NCBI GenBank assembly: GCA_028386065.3
Contig: JAKUCV010001608.1
Span: 42,060-106,059 of the forward strand
Origin: Turnera subulata
Lineage: Eukaryota > Streptophyta > Magnoliopsida > Malpighiales > Passifloraceae
DNA: 64,000 nt
Direction of reading: 5' to 3'
Numbering within the stretch: the stretch's first letter is position 1; every line of letters begins with the position of its first letter. The notes under the pieces were generated by a model. It was given only the letters and a program-made list of their open reading frames with translations. It was not told the DNA's origin and made no database searches. Below are positions 53,380 to 64,000 of this stretch, in pieces. The position numbers and the translations under genes were made by a program.

Positions 53380-56100
53380 TGAAGCGCCCCGACCCGTATT
53401 TACCGTAATACAGTAAACACGTGCCGAAACTATTCTTATTGATAGAACAGACAGTACATCATAGTCAAAATACTACATAGTAAATCCAAATACAACATAA
53501 ACATCATTCGTCTCCCATACACGGAAACCATTATTCAATTCAAACACAGTGCTCAACAGCAGCAGCAGATAGTATCAGTAATATACATATCACAGGTAAA
53601 AAGCAATGCAGCAACATATATCACACAGCAGTGGAAGACTTGTATGCACATGCAGCGGAGATATGGATCCGGAGTCAGGTGGAGAAGAAAGCAGCAGCCA
53701 TCGAACATCGTACCTGAACTACGAAGCAACTTAACCTACGGGATGAAACCCCGCAGGCGAGGGGTGAGTCCGAAGTGCTCACCGACGAAGGATAAATAGT
53801 GATATGCAAGCAACCGTAATACTTAAAAGCAGTCACAGACAAGCAACAACATATCTCAACAACTGAGCCAAGGCCAAAAGAATGCTTATTTATTATTACC
53901 AATTTTATCTTCCGGGTCCCTGTCACTGGACAAGCTAGGGTCGTACCTGGTTATCAACTAATTCCGCATGCTAGGTCAACAACCAATCCAATCTCAAAAC
54001 CCCGGATATTTGGTATATCCAAACCACTGGGTATTCGGTATACCCCAACCTCAGGGAACAACATGCCAACCGGATATTCGGTATATCTGAACCACTGGGT
54101 ATTTGGTATACCTTAACCATAGGCAAAAAGCCATACGGATATTCGGCATATCCGAGCCACTGGGTATTTGGTATACCCTAACCACAGGCAAGAAGCCAAA
54201 CAAACCAAGTAACCTACCATAGCATCCCAAAATTAATTTTCAAACCATCGGGTCGTACCACTACTTTCCACATGACAATTATATCAACATCTCAAATCAA
54301 ATCCAATTCCAATTTCTTTTTCACAATTTTCACAGTCAATAGTTCAACATCAATCTCAGCATATTACCCACAGAATCAATTTCACAGTCCAAAAGCAACA
54401 ATAATACCCACAGCAGATACTCAACCAACAATCAACAATTCAGCAGTTCAATCGAACAACAAAGCACACAAAGTATTACAGGCAACATAACAAGGGTTAT
54501 CCATCCTCACCTTAGCCAATTACTCAATTTTGGAATTGTCCAGCAAGTTCCAAGTTCGGTTCCTCAGCAAATTGCTCGTTATCAACTCCTATATCAATCA
54601 AATAATATGCACACATAAGATGGTATGCAAATGCCATGCTAATACTGTATACCGGAAACTAAATATAAACTCGGCTCGGTTACTCCCCTGGGTTAATTTT
54701 CCATTATCATCATCATTCACCATTTATTTCATGTGCCCAAAATACCATTCTACACTTATACCTATACCCAGATACTATACCGGTATAATACTTTGAAAAT
54801 ACCCTTTCCATAATTATTTCCTAAGTATGTACTTTCCAAAATACTATTTCTACAAATTATTATTTCTTCTCCATATGTCATATACCATATATTTTTCCAA
54901 AATTAATTTTCCTCTTCAGTATATTTTTTTTCCAGATTTCATATTTATTATTATTTTTTTAAAAAACGGGTTGGGCCAACAGTACCAGCCCAGAACTCAA
55001 GCCCAGCAGACCAAGCAGAAGCCCAGCAAGCCCAGGCGCAGCAGCCCAAGGTCAGGCCCGCGCCCAGCAGCCCAAGCCCACGCGAGGTCAGCCCAGGCCC
55101 GCGCTTCACAGGACCCAAACCATTCGGCCCACACCCATCTGACCCAAAACTCAACCCGCGGGTCGACCCGACCCGTGGAAGTCCATCCGGGTCGGCGCCT
55201 TATAGCGGATCTGCAGCTCACCTGCAGCGACGGGATGGCGCGAGGGGCGGCACCGGGGCGAGGCGGACGGCAACGCGGCGTCGCGGTGACGCGGCAGCAG
55301 AGGCGGGGAGTGCGGCGGCGTCGCTGCGGCCGGCGGTGTCGAGGTGGGGTGCGGACGCGCGACTCGCAAGGGGTGGAAGAGAAAGGAGGTGCAGGGGGGT
55401 CGCGGTGGCCGGCGAGGAAAAGAGGAGGAGGAGGAAGGAGAGGAGTGCAAGGCGGGTGGTCGGCAGTGGTGGCTTGGCCGGCATGGATGACTCGGGGCAG
55501 TGGAAGAGAACGGAAAAAAAGAGAGGGGAGGAGATGGTGGAAACGGTGGCGTATGTGGGTTCTGTTTATTATATTTTTTCTTTCTTTTTTTTTTCTTTTT
55601 CCTGGTTTGTAATGAATGATGGAGTTATGCAGGAATGGTTTTTGCAGGGGAGAAGGAAGGAAGCAGGTGGTGAAGGCGATGTGGTGCTCTGGGAACGTAG
55701 AAGAAAAATAATTTTATAGGCAGCAAAATTATTGATAAGTCACAGGCTGAATAGGAATTGGCGGCTGAATAATTGAACTTCAATTATGTAGTTACTATGC
55801 TGCATGTGAAGTGTGACCCACCTGGACCAGAAAATATCCGGTATACCCACTTATCTTATTTCTGGTCCGATAATTCGAGGATAAACCCGGCTTTTTCCGA
55901 AGATTCCCGGACCCAGAAAAATCCCAACTTGGTCTGTAAAATCCGCAGAAAAATCCCGAGCGTGGGAATATGCTCGGTTTCGGAATCCAATACTCAATTT
56001 ACCACAATTTATTTACCCAAGATTAAAAATCAATGGTAAATTACTGTAAATTAACTTAAATAGTCCCGGTAAAATTAAAATTTTTACCTGGGCTGTTACA
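53380..56100 (-). repeat. G1 3' LTR
   Basis: 2,721 bp. It contains three hairpin-rich repeats (54003-54198) and a GC-rich block at about 54990-55500 in otherwise AT-rich sequence. The 261-codon plus-strand frame over the GC block also occurs in the other LTR. I regard it as a composition artefact. Confidence 0.95.
54003..54198. repeat. Three tandem hairpin units in G1 3' LTR
   Basis: Units start at 54003, 54071 and 54136 (65-68 bp). Each contains two inverted repeats, of the forms GGATATTCGGTATATCC and GGGTATTTGGTATACCC. The other LTR has the same three units at 61539, 61608 and 61673. Confidence 0.9.
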
Positions 56101-56125
56101 GCCTACCCACCTTAAAAAGAATTTC
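56101..56125 (-). promoter_or_regulatory. G1 polypurine tract region
   Basis: On the minus strand TTTTTAAGGTGGGTAGGC precedes the 3' LTR start TGTAACAGCCC. Confidence 0.7.
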
Positions 56126-56136
56126 GTCCCCGAAAT

Positions 56137-56427
56137 TCACTCCGAAGCTGTGAACAAGTGCGGATACTGAGAACGCATATGCTCCTCAACTTCCCACGTG
56201 GACTCATTCGCAGAGTGCTTGCTCCACTTAACCTTTACCATTGGAATAACTCTGTTCCTCAACTGTCTGACTTCTCGGGCAAGAATCTGCTCTGGCATTT
56301 CCGTATATGTAAGATCCTCTGCGACCTCAACATCTACTGTAGTAACCACATGGCTCGGATCTGATCTGTACCTCCTCAACATGGAAACATGGAACACATC
56401 ATGAATCCGTGACAACTCCTCTGGCAA
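56137..56427 (-). pseudogene. G1 integrase C-terminal chromodomain-like tail
   Basis: The frame reads MPEELSRIHDVFHVSMLRRY, then EMPEQILAREVRQLRNRVIPMVKVKWSKHSANESTWEVEEHMRSQYPHLF to a stop. The VKVKW...ESTWE pattern is the chromodomain-like module of Tekay/Del chromoviruses, which steers integration towards marked chromatin. A 28-bp tandem duplication at about 56485-56540 (GGGACTTAGCTTCC ... CCCGAAT twice on the plus strand) shifts the frame from integrase, so the tail is no longer joined to it. Confidence 0.88.
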
Positions 56428-56557
56428 AGATAATCTGTACGCCAGGGGTCCAATCCTTTCTACGATCTCATACGGCCCGATGTACCTGGGACTTAGCTTC
56501 CTTCTTTTCCCGAATGGGACTTAGCTTCCCTCTTTTCCCGAATCTGATTACACCCTT

Positions 56558-57469
56558 CTATGGTGTAACTCGGAGGAAAACTCGTTCTCCCACTTGGTAC
56601 TCCATCTCTCGATGATGCTTATCGGCATAGCTCTTCTGTCGGTCCTGTGTTGCTCTCATACTCTGCTTAACTGTCTGAATCTTGTCAATAGTCTGCTTAA
56701 CCAAATCCGGACCAACGATCAAACGAAGACCTTCTTCATCCCAACAAACTGGACTTCGGCACTTCCTTCCGTAAAGAGCTTCAAACGGAGGCATGCCAAT
56801 ACTGGAATGATAACTGTTATTGTAGGCAAACTCCACTAAAGGCAAATACTGGTCCCAACTCCCACTGAAGTTAAGAGCACAAGCCCTTGGCATATCTTTC
56901 AGTGTCTGAATAGTCCTCTCCGACTGTCCATCGGTCTGAGGATGGAATGCGGTACTAAAACTCAGCTTCGTTCCCAAAGCTATTTGCAGACTCTTCCAAA
57001 ACCGCGATGTGAATCTCGGGTCTCTGTCTGAAACTATGAACTTAGGAATTCCATGTAGCCTCACAATCTCTGCAACGTACTGCTTCGCCAATTTATCCAA
57101 GGTGTCTGTCTGTCGAATGGGAAGAAAATGGGCTGATTTTGTAAGTCGATCAATGATAACCCAGATAGCATCATGCTGTCTCCGGGTCAACGGTAATCCA
57201 ACCACAAAATCCATGGTAATCATTTCCCACTTCCACTCTGGCACTGACAAAGAACTCATCTTCCCTGCTGGAGCCTGATGTTCAGCTTTCACTTGCTGGC
57301 AAGTGATACACTTAGCAACATACTCAGCTACATCTCTCTTCATACGTGGCCACCAGAAATGACTCCTCAAATCCTGATACATCTTGGTGCTCCCGGGATG
57401 CATAGCGTACGGTGTCATATGTCCTTCTTCTAGAATCTGACTGCGTAGGTCACCAACACTGGTACACAT
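56558..57469 (-). pseudogene. G1 integrase
   Basis: The HHCC zinc domain is visible: HPGSTKMYQDLRSHFWWPRM ... CITCQQVK. The catalytic core follows with TMDFVVGLP (D), VSDRDPRFTSRFWK (D) and DGQSERTIQTL (E), so the DDE triad is complete. The frame then runs to the GPF-like region (YQVGERVFLRVTP), where the 28-bp duplication shifts it. Integrase inserts the element cDNA. This 303-codon stretch is uninterrupted, but it lost its link to the RNase H frame near 57450 and to its C-terminal tail. Confidence 0.9.
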
Positions 57470-58611
57470 AGACGCTTTCCTAGCATCAGTGCACTATCTT
57501 CGGCTATGTGGAATTTATCTTCCTTTCCACTACGGACTGCTTCCTTCAGCTTGATCAGGTCGGGATCTCCATCTTGTAACTCCACAATCCAGCCCCTCAG
57601 GTTAGACTTGACTTCAATATGTATCAACAAAGCTCCTGTCTCATCGATTGACAAATCAACTCCCATCTTCCTTAACTCAATGAGTGAGGACATTGAGTAG
57701 GTCGTGGAAGCATCTTCTGGCTGTCTCCGACTCAAGGCATCTGCTACAACATTAGCTTTTCCAGGATGAAACTCAATAGTACAATCATAATCATTCAGCA
57801 ACTCAACCCAACGTCTTTGTCGTAGGTTAAGCTCCTTCTGAGTCATGATGTACTTGAGACTCTTATGATCTGTGAAGATCCGGCATCTCTCTCCAAACAG
57901 ATAATGTTGCCAAATCTTCAAAGCAAGGATCACTCCGGCCATCTCCAAGTCATGTGTCGGATAGTTCTTCTCGTGTGGCCTCAACTGTCTCGTAGCATAG
58001 GCTATCACTCGGCCTTCTTGCATCAGAACAGCTCCCAAACCAAGACTTGAAGCATCACAGAACAGCACATATTCCACTCCTGGCTTAGGCACTGTCAAGA
58101 CTGGTGCTGTTGTCAGCTTCTTCTTAAGTTCATTAAAACTCTTCTGGCAGGCATCACTCCATACAAAGGCTTGATCTTTCCTCAATAGCTTGGTCATGGG
58201 ACTAGCTATCAAAGAGAAACCCTCGATGAACCTCCGGTAATATCCTGCAAGGCCAAGAAAACTCCTGACTTCTGGTACCGTCTTGGGCGGCTCCCACTCC
58301 AGAACGGCTCTTACTTTGGCAGGATCCACCTTAATCCCATCCCCGGATACAACATGTCCAAGGAATGCAACTTCCTCAAGCCAGAACTCGCATTTGCTAA
58401 ATTTAGCATACAACTCTTTCTCTCGCAACCTCTGAAGCACTACCCTCAGGTGCTCTTCATGTTCTTCCCGGTTCTTGGAGTATATCAGAATATCGTCGAT
58501 GAAGACTACAACAAACTTATCCAAGAACTCGTTCAGAACCAAGTGCATCAAGCACATGAAAACTGCAGGTGCATTGGTCAAGGGTTTTCCTTGGTGACAC
58601 TTGAGTTTCAC
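57430..58611 (-). pseudogene. G1 RT C-terminal part and RNase H
   Basis: It opens at the end of the RT fingers-palm region ([40 protein letters not shown]), with the catalytic FIDD present. The connection follows ([36 protein letters not shown]), then RNase H with [25 protein letters not shown] and [10 protein letters not shown], and ALSRR at its end. It is open for 393 codons. What is missing is upstream: the RT segment with motif A is replaced (see finding). Confidence 0.92.
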
Positions 58612-58737
58612 TGGTATGGCTCACGCCTTCCGACAGAAGCCATACAGGAAGAGACGTTAGAACTGGACTACCATCGGTCTAGCTTCTAGTTAGAATCTTT
58701 TATGTCATCGAGGGACATTGACTAGTTTTTCTAGTAG

Positions 58738-59145
58738 TTAAGACCCTTCGCCTATGAATAAGAAGTCTGTCACCTTGTTCAACTGAAGGTAATCCACACA
58801 CATGCGCAAACTACCATCCTTCTTCTTCACAAAGAGGACTGGTGATCCCCAAGGTGAAATACTAGGTCTGATGAAACCTTTCTCTAACAGCTCATCCAAC
58901 TGTTTCTTCAACTCTTGGAGTTCTGTCGGCGCCATTCGATATGGTGCCATCGAGATAGGTGTCACTCCTGGCATCAAATCGATGGTGTACTCAACTTCTC
59001 TGTCAGGTGGCAATCCTGGCAAATCCTCCGGAAACACATCTGGAAACTCTCTGACAACTATGATGTCTCCAAAAGCTGGTGTCTGAACTTCTTCACCCTT
59101 GACATGGGTCAACAAAGCATCTGGACCCAATGGCTTTATCCCCAC
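58738..59145 (-). pseudogene. G1 protease-RT linker and RT N-terminus
   Basis: The frame carries [80 protein letters not shown], the conserved start of gypsy RT, and then LQLNKVT. After that it switches to unrelated codons (DFLFIGEGS) and a stop, where the NRYPLPRID-type and DLRSGYHQ-type blocks should follow. Confidence 0.9.
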
Positions 59146-59148
59146 ATC

Positions 59149-60255
59149 CTAATTAGCAGAGATACTACACGTAGTAGCAGCTCTCCCAATACCTGTCAAC
59201 AAAATCTTATGGCCACCTTCGGAAGTCAACAACACTTCTTTGGTTCGACAGTTCACCATAGCACTGTACTTGGACAACCAGTCCATCCCCAATATGATAT
59301 CAAAACCTCCCATGTTCATCACGATCAACCGTGCAAGAAAAATCTCGCTATCATATGAAAGCGAAACATCTCTGCACACATGGGTTAATCTGACTACTAT
59401 ACCCACAGGTAACCTAACTCTCATTGGACAAGCCAAACTCTCTCCCGTACAGTTATGTAGTATTGCAAAACTTTGCGCAATAAATGAATGCGTAGCACCA
59501 GGGTCTATCAATGTATAAGCAGTACTACCAAAGACTGTAAAGGTACCTGCTATAACATCGGCATTTTCTGGATCCTCCTCAGCGGTGATAACAAATGCTC
59601 TCGGCACAGCTGCACTCTGATTCATGGCCGACTGGGTCCTAGCAGGAACAGCTCCACGTCCTCGACCTCGACCAACTCCAAAACCACTAGGAACACTAGC
59701 AACTGAAGCTAGCACTGTTTGAGTAGGTGCTGTACCTCCAGATCTTCCCAACTTGGGACAAGCATATCGATAGTGTCCAACTTCGTTACACTCAAAGCAC
59801 CTCACCTGAGACATAGGAAGTCTCGGGCGAGTATCCTCAGATGATGTCCCTCCAGATTGAGTCCAAAAACTACCTCGGTTGTAGGTATTGTTGTTCCATC
59901 CACGTCCCTGACTCATGGGCATAGAGCGGCCTTGTCCATACCCTGATCGGTTAGCAGGTGTCTGGAACCTCTTGTTCTGTCCCCCAGAACTCTGTGTAGC
60001 TTGTCTCTTGCGAATCTCCTGTTGCTCTTTCTCATTGTTCAACCAGAAGATCTCAGCTCTCAGGGCATCTGTCAGCATGTCCTGGTAAGTCTCATAGACC
60101 TTGTATCCCATGACTGTCTGGATGCCAGATCGAAGAAAATCCCAGAAACGTTTACATCTGGCCTCCGGAGTAGCTACAAACTCACTGGCATAGATGGACA
60201 AGCAGTTGAACTTGATCTCATACTCATTGACCCTCTGGTATGGTCCCTGTTGCAA
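59149..60255 (-). pseudogene. G1 Gag C-terminus and protease
   Basis: 368 open codons. The Gag part is QGPYQRVNEYEIKFNCLSIYASEF, a linker rich in Gln, Arg and Gly, and the CCHC knuckle CFECNEVGHYRYAC. Protease reads TLIDPGATHSFIA, with Pro where the family has Ser in D-S-G, and ends with DIILGMDWLSKYSAMVNC. A stop at 59149-59151 separates it from the RT frame. Protease activity is doubtful because of the Pro. Confidence 0.9.
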
Positions 60256-60291
60256 TCCCAGAAACTCTCACCTCAGCTGATCCTGGTATGC

Positions 60292-60795
60292 CTAAGAAAC
60301 AAACTTCCTTCGGAACATCTCCATGAACTGATTCCATGGCATAATGATAGGTGTCGGCAAGTCCCTGGTGGTAGACTCCCACCAATCAACAGCATCTCCT
60401 CGGAACATGGCAGCGGCGTATCTGGCCCACCTGTCATTCCTGCATGTCAGCCTCAGCATAACCTTATTCATCTGTCTGAGCCAACGGTCGGCATCCTGTG
60501 GTGTGGTGACACCAGTGAAAACCTCAGCCCCAAGCTTTTCCAGCTTCATATACACCGGATCCTCAACAGGTCCCTGGTTTTCCTGTTCCCGAGCTTCCAT
60601 AGCTGCGATACGGGCATCTCTGGCATCTTGCCTTTGCAGAATCTGAGTTACCACGTTTAACATCTGCGCAGGGTCTCCCAAAGGAACATTCGCAGGGTGT
60701 TTCGGACCTCCCGCAACTTGCTGCGGTTGATCTACCGATACCTGGTCGTCATCCAGGTGAACTCCAGCATGCTGATTCCCTCCAACCGGATCCAT
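60292..60795 (-). pseudogene. G1 Gag N-terminus
   Basis: The start codon at 60795 opens MDPVGGNQHAGVHLDDD. The matrix/capsid-like part (YMKLEKLGAEVFTGVTTPQDADRWLRQMNKVM, AAAMFRGDAVDWWEST, WNQFMEMFRRKFVS) is the retrotransposon Gag domain. The frame stops at 60292, and the following Gag codons are in another frame at 60255. This ATG is the first in frame after the primer site. Confidence 0.9.
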
Positions 60796-60897
60796 TCGTA
60801 CCTATATGAGAATGTATGTATGCATATCTTGTCATGTCAAATCTTATGCACAAACAAACAGTCAAGCAACCACAGTTATGTCCCTAATGACCTACTG

Positions 60898-60915
60898 CCT
60901 GCTCCGCTACCAAAC
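60898..60915 (-). promoter_or_regulatory. G1 primer-binding site
   Basis: On the minus strand GTTTGGTAGCGGAGCAGG begins right after the 5' LTR. TTGGTAGCGGAGCAGG is identical to the C2 and C3 copia sites. Confidence 0.8.
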
Positions 60916-63650
60916 TGAAGCGCCCCGACCCGTATTTACCGTAATACAGTAAACACGTGCCGAAACTATTCTTATTGATAGAACAAACAGTAGATCATAG
61001 TCAAAATACTACATAGTAAATCCAAATACATCATAAACATCATCCGTCTCCCATACACGGAAACCATTATTCAATTCAAACACAGTGCTCAACAGCAGCA
61101 GCAGATAGTATCAGTAATATACATATCACAGGTAAAAAGCAACGCAGCAACATATATCACACAGCAGCGGAAGACTTGTATGCACATGCAGCGGAGATAT
61201 GGATCCGGAGTCAGGTGGAGAAGAAAGCAGCAGCCATCGAACATCGTACCTGAACTACGAAGCAACTTAACCTACGGGATGAAACCCCGCAGGCGAGGGG
61301 TGAGTCCGAAGTGCTCACCGACGAAGGATAAACAGTGATATGCAAGCAACCGTAATACTTAAAAGCAGTCACAGACAAGCAACAACATATCTCAACAACT
61401 GAGCCAAGGCCAAAAGAATGCTTAATTATTATTACCAATTTTATCTTCCAGGTCCCTGTCACTGGACAAGCTAGGGTCGTACCTGGTTATCAACTAATTC
61501 CGGATGATAGGTCAACAACCAATCCAATCTCAAAACCCCGAATATTTGGTATATCCAAACCACTGGGTAATCGGTATACCCCCAATCTCAGGCAACAACA
61601 TGCCAACCGGATATTCGGTATATCCGAACCACTGGGTATTTGGTATACCCTAACCACAGGCAAAAAGCCATACGGATATTCGGCATATCCGAGCCACTGG
61701 GTATTTGGTATACCCTAACCACAGGCAAAAAGCCAAACAAACCAAGTAACCTACCATAGCATCCCAAAATTAATTTTCAAACCATCGGGTCGTACCACTA
61801 CTTTCCACATGACAATTATATCAACATCTCAAATCAAATCCAATTCCAATTTCATATTCCAATTTCTTTTTCACAATTTTCACAGTCAATAATTCAACAT
61901 CAATCTCAGCATATTACCCACAGAATCAATTTCACAGTCCAAAAGCAACAATAATACCCACAGCAGATACTCAACCAACAATCAACAATTCAGCAGTTCA
62001 ATCGAACAACAAAGCACACAAAGTATTACAGACAACATAACAAGGGTTATCCATCCTCACCTTAGCCGATTACTCAATTTTGGAATTGTCCAGCAAGTTC
62101 CAAGTCCGGTTCCTCAGCAAATTGCTCGTTATCAACTCCTATATCAATCAAATAATATGCACACATAAGATGGTATGCAAATGCCATGCTAATACTGTAT
62201 ACCGAAAACTAAATATAAACTCGGCTCGGTTACTCCCCCGGGTTAATTTTCCATTATCATCATCATTCACCATTTATTTCAAGTGCCCAAAATACCATTC
62301 TACACTTATACCTATAACCGGATACTATACCGGTATAATACTTTGAAAATACCCTTTCCATAATTATTTTTTAAGTATGTACTTTCCAAAATACTATTTC
62401 TACAAATTATTATTTCTTCCCCATATGTCATATACCATATATTTTTCCAAAATTAATTTTCCTCTTCATTATATTTTTTTTCCAGATTTCATATTTATTA
62501 TTATTATTTTTAAAAACAGGTTGGGCCAACAGTACCAGCCCAGAACTCAAGCCCAGCAGACCAAGCTGAAGCCCAGCAAGCCCAGGCGCAGCAACCCAAG
62601 GTCAGGCCCGCGCCCAGCAGCCCAAGCCCACGGGAGGTCAGCCCAGGCCCGCGCTTCACAGGACCCAAACCATTCGGCCCACACCCTTCTGACCCAAAAC
62701 TCAACCCGCGGGTCGACCCGACCCGTGGAAGTCCATCCGGGTCGACGCCTTATAGCGGATCTGCAGCTCACCTGCAGCGACGGGATGGCGCGAGGGTCGG
62801 CACCGGGACGAGGCGGATGGCAACGCGGCGTCGCGGTGACGCGGCAGCAGAGGCGGGGAGTGCGGCGGCGTCGCTGCGGCCGGCGGTGTCGAGGTGGGGT
62901 GCGGACGCGCGACTCGCAAGGGAAGGAAGAGAAAGGAGGTGCAGGGGGGTCGCGGTGGCCGGTGAGGAAAAGAGGAGGAGGAGCAAGGAGAGGAGTGCAA
63001 GGCGGGTGGTCGGCAGTGGTGGCTTGGCCGGCGTGGATGACTCGGGGCAGTGGAAGAGAACGAAAAAAAAAGAGAGGGGAGGAGATGGTGGAAACGGTGG
63101 CGTATGTGGGTTGTGTTTATTATATTTTTTCTTTCTTTTTTTTTCTTTTTCCTGGTTTGTAATGAATGATGGAGTTATGCAGGAATGGTTTTTGCAGGGG
63201 AGAAGGAAGGAAGTAGGTGGTGAAGGCGATGTGGTGCTCTGGGAAGGTAGAAGAAAAATAATTTTATAGGCAGCAAAATTATTGATAAGTCACAGGCTGA
63301 ATAGGAATTGGCGGCTGAATAATTGAACTTCAATTATGCAGTTACTATGCTGCATGTGAAGTGTGACCTACCTGGACCAGAAAATATCCGGTATACCCAC
63401 TTATCTTATTTTTGGTCCGATAATTCGAGGATAAACCCGGCTTTTTCCGAAGATTTCCGGACCCGAAAAAATCCCAACTTGGTCTGTAAAATCCGCAGAA
63501 AAATCCCGAGCGTGGGACTATGCTCGGTTTCGAAATCCAATACTCAATTTACCACAATTTATTTACCCAAGATTAAAAATCAATGGTAAATTACTGTAAA
63601 TTCACTTAAATAGTCCCGGTAAAAATAAAATTTTTACCTGGGCTGTTACA
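60916..63650 (-). repeat. G1 5' LTR
   Basis: 2,735 bp, homologous to 53380-56100. It has one 13-bp extra copy of ATATTCCAATTTC at about 61854 and a few substitutions. It carries the hairpin units and GC-rich block seen in the other LTR. Confidence 0.95.
61539..61735. repeat. Three tandem hairpin units in G1 5' LTR
   Basis: Units start at 61539, 61608 and 61673, matching 54003-54198 of the other LTR. Confidence 0.9.
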
Positions 63651-63655
63651 CAACC

Positions 63656-63801
63656 GGTCATGCCAAATAAATTAATAAACCAACTTCTAGTCGGTTTCAG
63701 CTTCAGGCTGTGCGAACTATGTATTTAAAACTTTGAAAAATTATTTGTCATATTCGGGCTAGTAAATAATAAATCAATCATCCAACTTCTAGTTGGTGCT
63801 A
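63656..63801 (-). pseudogene. C6 copia continuation beyond G1
   Basis: The minus strand reads codons for I-W-H-D-R-L ending at the G1 target site, which joins GHPGSIMMHR on the other side (53377). A 30-bp AACTTCTAGT-GGT duplication follows. It confirms that G1 inserted into C6. Confidence 0.8.
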
Positions 63802-64000
63802 TGAAACACCCCATTCTGTATTTACCGTTATTCACAGTAAACACGTGGGACCACATACTATTACAACAACCACAGCGGTAAATAACACAACCAACGGATT
63901 AAATACATTAAAAGTACATAATACATCAACCGTACTAGTCCCGGCACGGGAACATTATTACTACAAGCATCAATCCATAGAGATATATAAACAGCAAGCA
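63802..64000 (-). repeat. G2: start of a related gypsy LTR, cut by the window end
   Basis: The sequence TGAAACACCCC, then GTATTTACCGTTATTCACAG and TAAACACGTG, resembles the G1 LTR start (TGAAGCGCCCC, GTATTTACCGTAATACAG, TAAACACGTG). It then diverges. No primer site lies to its left, so this is the outer edge of an element or solo LTR on the same strand as G1. Confidence 0.75.

Larger units (their letters stand above)
53380..63650 (-). mobile_element. G1: complete Ty3/gypsy chromovirus-like element (Tekay/Del type)
   Basis: 10,271 bp with LTRs 53380-56100 and 60916-63650, TG...CA ends, and a perfect 5-bp duplication CAACC (53375-53379 and 63651-63655). The interior on the minus strand runs Gag, protease, RT, RNase H, integrase and a chromodomain-like tail, the Ty3/gypsy order. 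Long LTRs and the tail sequence fit the Tekay/Del lineage. LTRs look about 97-98 percent identical in the parts compared, so it is younger than C1. Stops, an RT replacement and a small duplication make it non-autonomous. Confidence 0.95.

Noticed and set aside
54827..55612. 261-codon Arg/Gly/Pro-rich plus-strand frame, repeated at 62377-63162
   Set aside because: It is antisense to G1 and sits in a GC-rich LTR block. The second copy is the other LTR, so it is no evidence of selection.

Overview
The window is nuclear DNA from a flowering plant, most likely a eudicot. The evidence is two RPM1-type CC-NB-ARC-LRR resistance genes set in plant Ty1/copia, Ty3/gypsy, LINE, CACTA, Mutator-like and SINE elements. 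I cannot name the species. No gene in the window is clearly intact and expressed. It reads as a resistance-gene locus that transposons have taken apart and buried. All boundaries were found by eye from terminal motifs, target-site duplications (TSDs) and direct comparison of copies inside the window.

Layout. 1-14013 is retrotransposon DNA: a complete but mutated minus-strand copia element (C1, 1722-10081, TSD ACACA) sits in older LTR-element sequence, with a 1.57-kb LTR at 11380-12950. 14014-22975 is an NLR pseudogene (NLR1) split by a copia element (C2, 14436 to about 20828). C2 is itself split in its RNase H region by a Mutator-like element (18766-20156), which holds an 85-base N gap. 23617-38588 is a copia compound. 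A 5' half (C3) is fused to a second family (C4, plus strand). C4 is interrupted by an opposite-strand copy of its own family (C5, 28063-35675), making a large inverted repeat. A CACTA element (28955-31094) has landed in one arm. 38754-43863 is a nearly full-length LINE whose two ORFs overlap as TAATG. 44894-47984 is the second NLR (NLR2). Its CC-NB-ARC part is open, but a 338-bp solo LTR (TSD AGGGT) cuts the LRR exon. 47985-50810 is sparse and holds a SINE and a palindromic MITE. 50811-63801 is a decayed Ale/Retrofit-like copia element (C6) split inside integrase by a 10.3-kb Tekay/Del-like gypsy element (G1, 53380-63650, TSD CAACC). A related LTR (G2) starts at 63802 and runs off the end.

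How the parts relate. The two NLRs are direct-repeat paralogues, and everything between them is transposon or unassigned sequence. Nesting gives a relative order: NLR1, then C2, then the Mutator-like element; C4, then C5, then CACTA; C6, then G1. The least expected signal is a 12-bp palindrome, AACATCGATGTT. It is arrayed at near helical spacing in the C1 leader and recurs, with similar flanking sequence, at the LTR ends of the unrelated C2/C3 family.
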